Assembly: GCF_030209575.1 (NCBI RefSeq)
Contig: NZ_JARVRS010000001.1
Location: forward strand, 186,001 to 250,000
DNA length: 64,000 nt
From: Leifsonia sp. fls2-241-R2A-40a
GTDB taxonomy: Bacteria > Actinomycetota > Actinomycetes > Actinomycetales > Microbacteriaceae
Direction of reading: 5' to 3'
In this document: piece after piece, positions 48,411 to 58,345 of the stretch
How the letters are laid out: each line of letters begins with the position of its first letter
Numbering within the stretch: position 1 is the stretch's first letter
Made by a program: the position numbers and the translations under genes
Notes under the pieces: model-generated
Seen by the model: only the letters and a program-made list of their open reading frames with translations
What the model was told of the DNA's origin: nothing
The model's database searches: none

Positions 48411-49438
48411 AGGCGCTGTACTACGAGCGGTTCGGCGGACCGGTGGAGGTCGCGCACCTCGCCGACCCGGAGACGCCCGACGGCGGCGCCGTCATCCGCG
48501 TGGAGGCGTCCGGCCTCTGCCGCAGCGACTGGCACGCCTGGGTCGGGCACGACGACTCGGTACGGCTGCCGCAGGTGCCCGGTCACGAGTTCGCGGGGGT
48601 CGTCGAGGCCGTCGGCACCGGCGTCACCCGCTGGCGGCCGGGCGACCGGGTGACCGCCCCGTTCGTGAACGGCTGCGGCGCGTGCGAGTGGTGCCGTGCG
48701 GGCGCTGCGCAGGTCTGCCCGAACCAGACGCAGCCCGGCTTCACGCACTGGGGATCGCACGCCGAACTCGTCGCCGTGCGGGCGGCGGACACCAACCTGG
48801 TGCGCCTGCCCGACGGCCTGGATGCGGACGCCGCCGCGGCGCTCGGCTGCCGGTTCGCGACGGCGTACCGCGCGTTGACGGCGCGAGCGCGCATCCAGCC
48901 CGGCGAATGGCTCGCCGTTTTCGGCGCGGGCGGGGTGGGCCTGAGCGCCGTGATGATCGCGTCGGCACTCGGCGCCCGCGTGGTGGCGGTCGACCGCTCG
49001 CCCGCCGCCCTGGAGCTGGCCGCGCGTCTGGGAGCCGAGCACACCCTGCTCGCCGGCGCGGATGCTCCCGAGCGCGTGCACGACCTGACCGGAGGCGGCG
49101 CTCACGCGACCATCGACGCGGTGGGCTCGGCCGACACCGCGACGGCGGGCATCCGCTCGCTGCGCCGTCACGGCCGGCACGTGCAGGTCGGCCTGCTCGC
49201 CACAGCGGTCCCGGAACTGCCCCTCGACCGCGTCATCGCGTGGGAACTGGATGTGCTGGGCAGCCACGGCATGGCGGCGGCGGACTACCCGGCCATGCTC
49301 GACCATGTCGCGGCCGGGCGGCTCCGCCCGCAGGACCTGGTCGGGCGGACGGTCGGCTTCACGGAGGCGGCCCGGCTGCTGGAGACGGCCGACACCGCGC
49401 CTCCGACGGGGATCGCGGTGCTGCATCCCGCGGGCTGA
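48407..49438 (+). CDS. Zinc-dependent alcohol dehydrogenase family protein
   Basis: A 343-residue medium-chain dehydrogenase. Catalytic zinc ligands are in GLCRSDWHAW (Cys) and GHEFAGVVEAVG (His, Glu); the structural zinc has GCGACEWCRAGAAQVCP, four cysteines; the NAD loop is AVFGAGGVGLSAVMIA with an acidic VAVDRS that favours NAD. GSHGMAAADY near the end is shared with the zinc-binding alcohol dehydrogenase subgroup. AGGAGG precedes the GTG start, which overlaps the Nudix stop. Substrate is unknown. Confidence 0.92.
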   Translation: MKALYYERFGGPVEVAHLADPETPDGGAVIRVEASGLCRSDWHAWVGHDDSVRLPQVPGHEFAGVVEAVGTGVTRWRPGDRVTAPFVNGCGACEWCRAGAAQVCPNQTQPGFTHWGSHAELVAVRAADTNLVRLPDGLDADAAAALGCRFATAYRALTARARIQPGEWLAVFGAGGVGLSAVMIASALGARVVAVDRSPAALELAARLGAEHTLLAGADAPERVHDLTGGGAHATIDAVGSADTATAGIRSLRRHGRHVQVGLLATAVPELPLDRVIAWELDVLGSHGMAAADYPAMLDHVAAGRLRPQDLVGRTVGFTEAARLLETADTAPPTGIAVLHPAG

Positions 49439-49444
49439 GACTGC

Positions 49445-49450
49445 GAGGAT
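49445..49450 (+). promoter_or_regulatory. Leaderless-type -10 box for the HD-domain gene
   Basis: GAGGAT, 6 bases before the ATG; a weak match, but the spacing agrees with others in this window. Confidence 0.35.
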
Positions 49451-49456
49451 GAGGGC

Positions 49457-50065
49457 ATGCGCATCGCCGATTATCCCCGCCCGGACACGGCCGCCGCACG
49501 CGCGGCCCTTGAGATCGCGACCGAGTACCACACACCGTCGCTGCTGAACCACGTGCAGCGCTCATGGCTGTGGGCCGAAGGCTTCGCGACCCTCCGCGGC
49601 CTCGACGCCGACCGGGAGCTGCTCTACGTGTCCGCGCTGCTGCACGATCTGGGGATCGTGCCGGAGTTCGACAACCACACGCTGGCGTACGAGGACGCGG
49701 CCGGGCACGTCGCGAAAGCGCTCACGGCGGGGGCGGGGTGGCCGGCGGAGCGCCGCGTCCGCGCCCACGAGGTCATCGTGCGGCACAACTGGCCCGAGGT
49801 CGACCCGGCGATGGATGCGGAGGGCCACTTGCTCGAGATCGCCACCGCCCTCGACATCTCCGGCGCGCGAGCCGACGAGTTGCCACTGGAGTTCCGCCGG
49901 GAGGTGCTCGGCGTCTACCCGCGCCTCGACCTCGCGGCCGAGTTCGGGGCGTGCGTCGCCGACCAGGCGGAGCGGAAGCCCGGCACCTCGGCACGGCGGC
50001 TGGTGGACGGCGGCGTGCAGCGCAAGCTCCGCGACAACCCGCTGGAACGTATCCTCGAAGGGTGA
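49457..50065 (+). CDS. HD-domain hydrolase
   Basis: A 202-residue HD-superfamily metal phosphohydrolase-like protein. Metal residues are in LLNHVQRSWLWAE (His), VSALLHDLGIVPEF (HD) and an HEVIVRHNW pair later, followed by a conserved Asp in ATALDISG. The arrangement resembles the cyanamide hydratase/HD family rather than nucleotide cyclic phosphodiesterases. The ATG is leaderless by layout, and the stop overlaps the next gene (GTGA). Substrate is unknown. Confidence 0.85.
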   Translation: MRIADYPRPDTAAARAALEIATEYHTPSLLNHVQRSWLWAEGFATLRGLDADRELLYVSALLHDLGIVPEFDNHTLAYEDAAGHVAKALTAGAGWPAERRVRAHEVIVRHNWPEVDPAMDAEGHLLEIATALDISGARADELPLEFRREVLGVYPRLDLAAEFGACVADQAERKPGTSARRLVDGGVQRKLRDNPLERILEG

Positions 50066-50949
50066 CCGCCGACCCCCGCCCGACACTGCTGCCCGCCGGC
50101 GACTGGCGTGAGCGCGAGCGGGTCCACGCCGAGCGCGCCGATGCGCTCACGGCGGACCACCGCGAGCGTGCCGCCCGCGGTGAGAAGCACCCGGTGTGGG
50201 ACTTCCTGTTCACGTACTACTCGTACTCGCCCGCGCAGCTGCGGCGGTGGCATCCCGGACCCGGCGTCGACCTGGAGGACGCGGCGACGGACGCCCGCGC
50301 CGCCTGGCGCTGGTACGTCGCCGGGGCGGCGCCCGGCTCGCTCACCGTCGACCGCGACGGCCTGGAGCGCGAGAAGGCGCCCCTCCTGAAAGGCGTTCGG
50401 CGCATCCTGGAGTCGACGGCGGCGCGTCCTGGGCGGTTCGGCTGCTTCGGCCTGCACGAGTGGGCGATGGTCTACCGGCAGGACGAGCACCGTCATCCCG
50501 TCCCCCTGCGACTCGGCCGCGACGGGACCGACGCCGTCGTCGAGGCGAACGAGCTGCGGTGCACGCACATCGACGCGTTCCGCTTCTTCACGCCGGATGC
50601 GGTGCCGCGCAACCGGTACGCACCGACCCGGGAGACCCAGCCGGAGCTGGAGCAGCCCGGCTGCCTGCACGCCGGGATGGATGTGTACAAGTGGGCCATG
50701 AAGCTGGGCCCGCTGGTGCCCGGCGAGCTGCTGCTGGACGCGTTCGAGCTGGCGCGCGACATCCGGCTGCTCGACATGCAGGCGTCGCCCTACGACATGC
50801 GCGCGTGGGGAGCCGAACCCGTCGCCATCGAGACCGCCGAGGGCAAGGCCGAGTACGTGCGGCGGCAGCGGGCGTTCGCCGAGCGGTCCAACGCGCTGCG
50901 TGCGCGCATCCTGACCGCCTGGCTCAGCGAGCAGCCCGCCGCCGCCTGA
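50062..50949 (+). CDS. Conserved actinobacterial protein, sometimes labelled 3-methyladenine DNA glycosylase
   Basis: A 295-residue protein with no classical motif I can place. Conserved-looking stretches are HPVWDFLFTYYSYSPAQLRRWHPG, GRFGCFGLHEWAMVYR, CTHIDAFRFFTPDAVPRN and QPGCLHAGMDVYKWAMKLGP, rich in His, Trp and Cys and suggestive of an enzyme. I recall similar proteins carrying the label 3-methyladenine DNA glycosylase in databases, but I see no helix-hairpin-helix or AlkD-type repeats to support it. The GTG overlaps the HD-gene stop, so the two are co-translated. Confidence 0.7.
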   Translation: MTADPRPTLLPAGDWRERERVHAERADALTADHRERAARGEKHPVWDFLFTYYSYSPAQLRRWHPGPGVDLEDAATDARAAWRWYVAGAAPGSLTVDRDGLEREKAPLLKGVRRILESTAARPGRFGCFGLHEWAMVYRQDEHRHPVPLRLGRDGTDAVVEANELRCTHIDAFRFFTPDAVPRNRYAPTRETQPELEQPGCLHAGMDVYKWAMKLGPLVPGELLLDAFELARDIRLLDMQASPYDMRAWGAEPVAIETAEGKAEYVRRQRAFAERSNALRARILTAWLSEQPAAA

Positions 50950-50953
50950 CCGG

Positions 50954-53428
50954 TCAGCCCGTCGGCTTCGGTGTCGGAGTGGGCGTGGGCGTACTGCTCG
51001 CGCCCGGGCTGGGCGTGGATGAACTCTTCGCCTTGGTGCCGTTGCTGACGGTGATCGTCACCGGGTCGCCATCGCTGAGCGTCGCTCCCGCGGCGGGATC
51101 GCTGGCCGCGACCGTGCCGGCCGGCTGGTCGCTGTCGACCGGGGTCGGGTCGACCGTGACGTCCAAGCCGAGACCGTCGAGCAGCTTCTGGGCGACCTCC
51201 ACGGGCTTGCCCGTCAGGTCGGGCATCGTGATCTCGTTCCCGTACAGCACCGCGTCCGTCGGCTCGGAGAAGTCGCTCCCGCCGTAGGTCGCGTTCAGCG
51301 CCTTGAGGATGGGCTTCGCGACCGAGAACTTCACGTTGCCGCCGCCGACGCCGTTGAAGTACAGCGAGCGCAGGGGCGTGTCCCCGGAGACGTTGCCGAC
51401 CCAGGTCGCCGTCGCCACCTTCGTGGTCGAGGTGATGAGCCAGTTCTCGAGCGAGTCGTCCGTCGTGCCGGTCTTCGCCATGATCGGGACGTCGTCGTAC
51501 GGGTTCGCGCTGGCGGCCGTTCCCCCGCCGCGGATGACGCCCTGCAGCGCGTAGGTGACGCCGGCCGCGATCTCCGGCTTGAGCCCCTGGGTGCAGGTCG
51601 ACTTGCTGACCTTGTGCTCGGTCCCGTCGGCGTTGACCACACGGTCGATCGCGATCGGGGTGCAGACCGTGCCGTTGTTGGCGATGCCCGCGTAGGCGGT
51701 CGCCATCGTCAGCGGCGAGATGTAGTTGACGCCGAGGATCATCGCCGGCACCGAGGTCAGCGGGTTGCTCTTCGAAGCGGGATGCACGCCCAGCGCCTTC
51801 GCCGCATCCAGGATGGAGCACAGGTCGACCTCCGTGCCCATCTGAGCGAACGCCGTGTTGACCGACTCGGCCGTCGCCGCCATCACGGAGAGCCGGCTCG
51901 CCGATCCCTCGTCGTTGGACACCGGCCACGGCGGGCCGTCGATGTTCGCGCACGAGTTGGTGAAGTCCGAGGTCGGGAACAGGTGCCGCGACGCGTTGAC
52001 CCTCTCGTAGAGGCTGTGCCCCGACTCGAGCCACGCGGCCAGGTCGAACGCCTTGAAGGTGGACCCGGTCTGGAAGCCCTGCGAGCCGCCGTAGTCCTCG
52101 TCGGTGTTGTAGTTCACTGCGGTCGTGCCGTCGATGGGAGTGTCCGTGTTGTTGAACTTGCGGTTCTGCACCATCGTGACGATGCGCCCTGTGCCCAGCT
52201 CCATCGCGACGTTCGATGCACCCAGGTCGATGTCGGGACGGGAGGCCGGGACATACGCGTTCAGCGACGCCTGCGCCACCTGCTGCAGGTCGAGGTTGAG
52301 CGTCGTGTAGATCTTCAAGCCCCCGCGGTTGAGGGTGCTGAAGCGCTCGTCCGCGGTCGCGCCGTAGGCGGGGTCGTTGAGGATGACGTCGCGCACGTAG
52401 TCGCAGAAGAACGCGGCGTTGAACTGCTGCGCGGCCGCGCATCCCTGGGTCGTCGGCGTGATCGTGGGCTTGATGGGCGCTGCCTTCGCCGCATCCCGCT
52501 GCTGCTTGGTGATCGTGTGCGTGACGTACATGCGGTCGAGCACGTAGTCGCGGCGCTCCTTGGTGAGGGCGTAGCCGTTCGCGGCGCCGTTGTCCTTGTT
52601 GTCCGGCTGGTCGATGCGCAGGTTGGCCGGGTTGTTCAGGATGGCCGCGAGGGTCGCCGCCTGCGTGAGGTCGAGCTTCGTCGCCGTGGTGCCGAAGTAG
52701 TACTGCGCGGCCGCCTGCACGCCGTACACGGTTCCGCCGAAGCCGACGACGTTCAGGTAGCCGGTGAGGATGTCCTTCTTGCTGTAGGTCTTCTCCACCT
52801 GGACGGCGTAGCGCATCTCCTGCACCTTGCGCTGCAGAGTGACGCCCGCTGCGTCCGCGTAGCAGGCCTGCACCTTCTTCTGGCTGGTCAGGGCCTCGCA
52901 CTTCTCGACTTCGACGTTCTTCACGTACTGCTGGGTGATCGAGGACCCGCCCTGCACGTCGCCGCCCGCCACGGTCGAGACGGCACCGCGGAGGGTGCCC
53001 CAGATGTCGACGGCGCCCTCCGAGTAGAAGCGCGGGTCCTCGGCCGAGACCGTCGCATCCTTCATCGTCTGGGCGATCTGATCCCAGGCGACGTCCTGCC
53101 GGTTCTGCGCGTAGAAGGTCGCGATCGGCACATCCTGGCCGCCCTGCTTGGCGAAGACGGTCGAGTTCTGGGCGAACTGCTGGATGTGCAGGTTCGCCGG
53201 AAGCGCGTTGAAGTCGCTGACACCGGCGGCCGCCGTCACGCCGACGCCGAGGAACCCGGGCAGCAGGAACAGCGAGCTCAGCACGGCGGCGACGAGCGCC
53301 AACCCGAGGAACTGCGCGATCAGCCCGCCGCGGGTGCGCGCGGGCTTCAACTCGAAACGCTTGACAGGCTCCAGCCGCTCGTCGAGTGCGGCCAGGCGGG
53401 GATTGCGGGGTCGATCGGAAGCGGGCAC
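50954..53428 (-). CDS. Class A penicillin-binding protein with PASTA domain
   Basis: An 824-residue bifunctional peptidoglycan synthase. A cytoplasmic tail and one membrane anchor (about 33-55) precede a GT51 glycosyltransferase domain (SAEDPRFYSEGAVDIWGT, GGSSITQQYVKN), then a transpeptidase domain with the serine motif GSTFKAFD, the SxN motif AESVNTAFAQ and KTGTTDDS. One PASTA domain (about 710-775; MPDLTGKPVEVAQKLLDGLG) and a Ser/Thr/Pro tail follow. The glycosyltransferase motif has EDPRF where EDKRF is usual. It starts at GTG behind GGAAAG. Convergent with the 50062 gene, 4 bases apart. Confidence 0.95.
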   Translation of the reverse strand: MPASDRPRNPRLAALDERLEPVKRFELKPARTRGGLIAQFLGLALVAAVLSSLFLLPGFLGVGVTAAAGVSDFNALPANLHIQQFAQNSTVFAKQGGQDVPIATFYAQNRQDVAWDQIAQTMKDATVSAEDPRFYSEGAVDIWGTLRGAVSTVAGGDVQGGSSITQQYVKNVEVEKCEALTSQKKVQACYADAAGVTLQRKVQEMRYAVQVEKTYSKKDILTGYLNVVGFGGTVYGVQAAAQYYFGTTATKLDLTQAATLAAILNNPANLRIDQPDNKDNGAANGYALTKERRDYVLDRMYVTHTITKQQRDAAKAAPIKPTITPTTQGCAAAQQFNAAFFCDYVRDVILNDPAYGATADERFSTLNRGGLKIYTTLNLDLQQVAQASLNAYVPASRPDIDLGASNVAMELGTGRIVTMVQNRKFNNTDTPIDGTTAVNYNTDEDYGGSQGFQTGSTFKAFDLAAWLESGHSLYERVNASRHLFPTSDFTNSCANIDGPPWPVSNDEGSASRLSVMAATAESVNTAFAQMGTEVDLCSILDAAKALGVHPASKSNPLTSVPAMILGVNYISPLTMATAYAGIANNGTVCTPIAIDRVVNADGTEHKVSKSTCTQGLKPEIAAGVTYALQGVIRGGGTAASANPYDDVPIMAKTGTTDDSLENWLITSTTKVATATWVGNVSGDTPLRSLYFNGVGGGNVKFSVAKPILKALNATYGGSDFSEPTDAVLYGNEITMPDLTGKPVEVAQKLLDGLGLDVTVDPTPVDSDQPAGTVAASDPAAGATLSDGDPVTITVSNGTKAKSSSTPSPGASSTPTPTPTPKPTG

Positions 53429-53530
53429 GCTTTCCAGACAATCAGGACAGCCTGAATGAGTCCAGGGGGCGGCATGTGCGCCGGTGTGGAGACGTTCAGG
53501 ATGCGTACGTCGGCGGGCGCGCCCGCGGAC

Positions 53531-53588
53531 CTAGTTGACGCAACACGCCGTTGGGCGAGGTGCCGCGACGGCGTGTTGCGTCAACTAG
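53531..53588. repeat. Inverted-repeat element, copy C (perfect 21-bp arms)
   Basis: Arms 53531-53551 and 53568-53588 are perfectly complementary over 21 bp around the same core as copies A and B (GCAACACGCCGT), flanked here by ctagttga/tcaactag, with a 16-base loop. It lies between the start of the PBP gene and the terminator of the ClpC-like gene, so it is neither at an obvious 3' end nor required for termination. This is the best-preserved copy. Confidence 0.85.
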
Positions 53589-53612
53589 GTGCTCGGGGTG
53601 CCCGGATGCACG

Positions 53613-53646
53613 AAGGCGCCGGTCCTGCGGATAGGACCGGCGCCTT
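53613..53646 (-). terminator. Terminator of the ClpC-like gene
   Basis: Perfect 14-bp stem beginning AAGGCGCCGG and ending CCGGCGCCTT with a 6-base loop. It stands 46 bases past the stop codon on the minus strand and has the short A/U flanks seen in high-GC intrinsic terminators. Confidence 0.8.
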
Positions 53647-53691
53647 ACGGGACGGGACGGGACGGGACGGGACGGGACGGGACGGGACGGG
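53647..53691. repeat. Pentanucleotide microsatellite (ACGGG)9
   Basis: Nine perfect copies of ACGGG (CCCGT on the minus strand), filling exactly the space between the stop codon of the ClpC-like gene and its terminator hairpin. A 45-base perfect tandem repeat is unusual in this window and is prone to length change. Confidence 0.95.
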
Positions 53692-56232
<2,541 letters not shown>

Positions 56233-56252
56233 GTGTTCTCCTGTTTCTCAAA

Positions 56253-56273
56253 GTTGAGCCTTGTGCACTCAAG
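56253..56273 (-). promoter_or_regulatory. HAIR-like HspR operator upstream of the ClpC-like gene
   Basis: Minus-strand CTTGAGT-N7-GCTCAAC against the HspR consensus CTTGAGT-N7-ACTCAAG: the first arm is perfect, the second matches 5 of 7, and the 7-base spacer is exact. It is 20 bases before the GTG start, over the likely promoter. Confidence 0.75.
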
Positions 56274-56394
56274 TCCAACGCAGGAGGGACGTGGTTATTC
56301 CCGAGGGTGAGAAGAGCCGGGCGGCGTCCTTCTCGCGCCCGCCATAGAAGGAGAAAAGGGGCGGAAGACGACAGACGAGGCAGCGTCGGGCCGC

Positions 56395-57213
56395 TCACTC
56401 ACCCGCGTCGAGCGCATCCAGGGCCGCCACATCCTCGGGCGACAGCTCGAAGTCGACGTCGGCGTTCTCGACGATCCGGTTGGGGGTGGTCGACTTGGGG
56501 AGCGGCAGGATGTCCTTCTGCAGCAGGTAGCGGATGCTCACCTGCGCGACCGACTTGCCGTACGTGTCGGCGATCCTGCGGATGTCCTCGTTCTCGAGCA
56601 GGCGGCCGGTGGCGAGCGGCGAGTAGCCCTCGACGAGGATGCCGCGCTCCGTGCAGTAGGCAGTCGTCTCCGGCTGGGTGTTGCCGACGAACCAGCGGAT
56701 CTGGTTGGCGTGGGGCTCCACATCCGTCGCGTCGATCAGGGACTCGAGGTCGGCCACCTCGAAGTTGCTGACGCCGATCGCGCGGGTGCGGTCCGCCTCG
56801 TAGAGCTCCTCGAAGACCTTCCAGACCTCGATGTTGCCGGCCCGGTGGTCGCTGCCGATGTGGTTCCAGGGCCACGGGGCGTGGATGAGGTACAGGTCGA
56901 TGGGCCCGAGGTCGAGCAGCTCGGTCGAGCGCTCGAACGCGTGACGGGCGCCGTCGGCGTCCTTCACCTCCGCCGGGCACTTGGTCGTGATGAAGATCTC
57001 CTCGCGCGGGATGCCGCTGTCGCGCACCGCGCGGCCCACGCTCGCCTCGTTGCCGTAGGCGCGGGCCGTGTCGATGTGGCGGTAGCCCGCGTCGAGCGCG
57101 GTGCGCACCGAGTCGTAGGTCTGCGGGCCGTCCGGGATCTGCCACGTTCCGAACCCGATCTTCGGGATGGTGACGCCGTTCGAGAGCGTGAAGGTGTCGG
57201 TGAGCACGGGCAT
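56395..57213 (-). CDS. Aldo/keto reductase
   Basis: A 272-residue NADPH-dependent AKR of the 2,5-diketogluconate reductase type. The catalytic tetrad is visible: Asp/Tyr in YRHIDTARAYGNEASVG, Lys in ITTKCPAE and His in LYLIHAPWPWN; the cofactor tail is LPKSTTPNRIVEN. AGGAG stands 5 bases before the ATG giving MPVLTDTFTL. It may reduce sugar or methylglyoxal-type carbonyls. A 7-bp stem tccttct/agaagga (56327-56352) lies past its stop codon. The gene is 53 bases downstream of the Lrp gene on the same strand. Confidence 0.92.
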   Translation of the reverse strand: MPVLTDTFTLSNGVTIPKIGFGTWQIPDGPQTYDSVRTALDAGYRHIDTARAYGNEASVGRAVRDSGIPREEIFITTKCPAEVKDADGARHAFERSTELLDLGPIDLYLIHAPWPWNHIGSDHRAGNIEVWKVFEELYEADRTRAIGVSNFEVADLESLIDATDVEPHANQIRWFVGNTQPETTAYCTERGILVEGYSPLATGRLLENEDIRRIADTYGKSVAQVSIRYLLQKDILPLPKSTTPNRIVENADVDFELSPEDVAALDALDAGE

Positions 57214-57266
57214 GAGGGCTCCTATCGAAGGGATGCGGTGCCGCACATCGTAGCCCCGCACCGCCC

Positions 57267-57722
57267 TCAGATCACCGGCTCCGGACGTCCGTTCCGCAGG
57301 TGCTCGTAGACGACGGAGGTGCGGACGTCCGCGATCTCGCGACGCTGGGTGAGCCGGTCGATGACGAAGGCGTAGAGGCTCTCGTTGTCGGCCACGGCGA
57401 CGTGGATGATGAAGTCCTCGTTGCCGCTGGTGACGAACACCCCGAGCGTCTCGGGAAGCGACGCGACCCAGTCGCGGAAGCCTTCGATGACCGGACGCGA
57501 CGGCGGCCGGATGCGCACGGCGATGAGCGCCTGCACGGGCCGGCCGATGGCGGCCAGGTCGACGTCGAGCAGGGCCCCGCGGATGATGCCGCGCCGGCGG
57601 AGCGCCCGCGTGCGCTCCAGGGCGGTGCTCGGCGAAACGCCGACGGCGGCGGCGATGTCGCGGTTGCTGCGCCGCGCATCCGACTGGAGTTCTGCCAGGA
57701 TCGCCCGATCAAGTTCGTCCAT
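57267..57722 (-). CDS. Lrp/AsnC family transcriptional regulator
   Basis: A 151-residue regulator. The N-terminal helix-turn-helix (MDELDRAILAELQSDARRSN and AAAVGVSPSTALERTRALR) leads to a RAM/ActR ligand domain from about 65 with VFVTSGNEDFIIHVAV. The ATG is leaderless by layout (TACTCT 7 bases upstream). It is divergent from the DUF2000 gene; Lrp proteins typically control a divergently placed gene, and a palindrome sits between the two promoters. Effector, probably an amino acid, is unknown. Confidence 0.92.
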   Translation of the reverse strand: MDELDRAILAELQSDARRSNRDIAAAVGVSPSTALERTRALRRRGIIRGALLDVDLAAIGRPVQALIAVRIRPPSRPVIEGFRDWVASLPETLGVFVTSGNEDFIIHVAVADNESLYAFVIDRLTQRREIADVRTSVVYEHLRNGRPEPVI

Positions 57723-57729
57723 GACGCCG

Positions 57730-57735
57730 AGAGTA
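57730..57735 (-). promoter_or_regulatory. Leaderless-type -10 box for the Lrp-type gene
   Basis: TACTCT on the minus strand, 7 bases before the ATG. Confidence 0.5.
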
Positions 57736-57744
57736 CCCCGATTG

Positions 57745-57759
57745 CCGAACTTCATTCGG
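57745..57759. promoter_or_regulatory. Candidate Lrp operator between divergent genes
   Basis: Perfect inverted repeat CCGAA-N5-TTCGG, the usual 15-base span of Lrp/AsnC sites, between the -10 boxes of the regulator and of the DUF2000 gene. Confidence 0.5.
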
Positions 57760-57787
57760 ATTCTCAGCGAGCACAGCGCCGCATATG

Positions 57788-57793
57788 TAGATT
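57788..57793 (+). promoter_or_regulatory. -10 box for the DUF2000 gene
   Basis: TAGATT preceded by TG, 33 bases before the ATG; the leader carries GAAAGGA as ribosome site. Confidence 0.5.
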
Positions 57794-57826
57794 CGTGCTT
57801 CGCTGACCGAACGAAAGGACCCCCGC

Positions 57827-58291
57827 ATGACGAGCACGATCGGATTCGAGCCCCACGAGGTGGACACCGCGGCCCCGACCCGGGCGGCGCGTCTGAAGTG
57901 GGTGGTCGTGGTCGACGAGGCCCTCCCTGCCGGGATCGCCGCGAACGCCGCCATCTGCACGGCCGCCGCGACCGCCGTCCACGTCGACGGCCTCCTCGGG
58001 GCCGAGGCCGTGGATGCGGACGGGCACGTCCATCCCGGCCTGCCCTGGGCGGGATGCTCTGTGCTACGGGCGACGGGCGACCAGCTCGCGGCGATCCGCG
58101 CCAAGGCGGGCGCGGCCGACGACGTCTTCGTCGCCGATATGCCCGCCGCAGCGCAGCTGACCCGGGTGTACGACGAGTACCTCGAGACGGTCGCCGGTTC
58201 CCCGGCCGACGCGCTCCGCCTCTATGCCGTGAGCGTCGTGGGCCCCCGCAACCGGGTGGACCGGATCGTGGGGAGGCTCGCGCTGCTTTGA
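57827..58291 (+). CDS. DUF2000 family protein
   Basis: A 154-residue protein. LKWVVVVDEALPAGIAANAAICTAAATA is the family's first conserved block, and VFVADMPAAAQLTRVYDEYLE the last. Family members are related in fold to peptidyl-tRNA hydrolase 2-like proteins, but their role is unknown. AAAGGA stands 9 bases before the ATG. Divergent from the Lrp regulator, which suggests a function in amino acid metabolism or export; that link is inference. Confidence 0.85.
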   Translation: MTSTIGFEPHEVDTAAPTRAARLKWVVVVDEALPAGIAANAAICTAAATAVHVDGLLGAEAVDADGHVHPGLPWAGCSVLRATGDQLAAIRAKAGAADDVFVADMPAAAQLTRVYDEYLETVAGSPADALRLYAVSVVGPRNRVDRIVGRLALL

Positions 58292-58333
58292 TCGCACGGC
58301 CCACCAGGCTGTCGCGATGTCGGCGGCCGGGGC

Positions 58334-58339
58334 TAGCGT
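58334..58339 (+). promoter_or_regulatory. Leaderless-type -10 box for the 58346 hydrolase gene
   Basis: TAGCGT, 6 bases before the ATG, the same hexamer used at 34949 and 62931. Confidence 0.55.
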
Positions 58340-58345
58340 CGGGGC

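Noticed and set aside
50062-50949. Firm assignment as 3-methyladenine DNA glycosylase
   Set aside because: No helix-hairpin-helix, AlkD repeat or AAG fold motif is visible; the label is remembered from database annotations only.
53531-53588. Copy C as an insertion-sequence terminal repeat or attachment site
   Set aside because: No transposase or integrase gene and no target duplication is visible; the two arms are adjacent rather than flanking a cargo.
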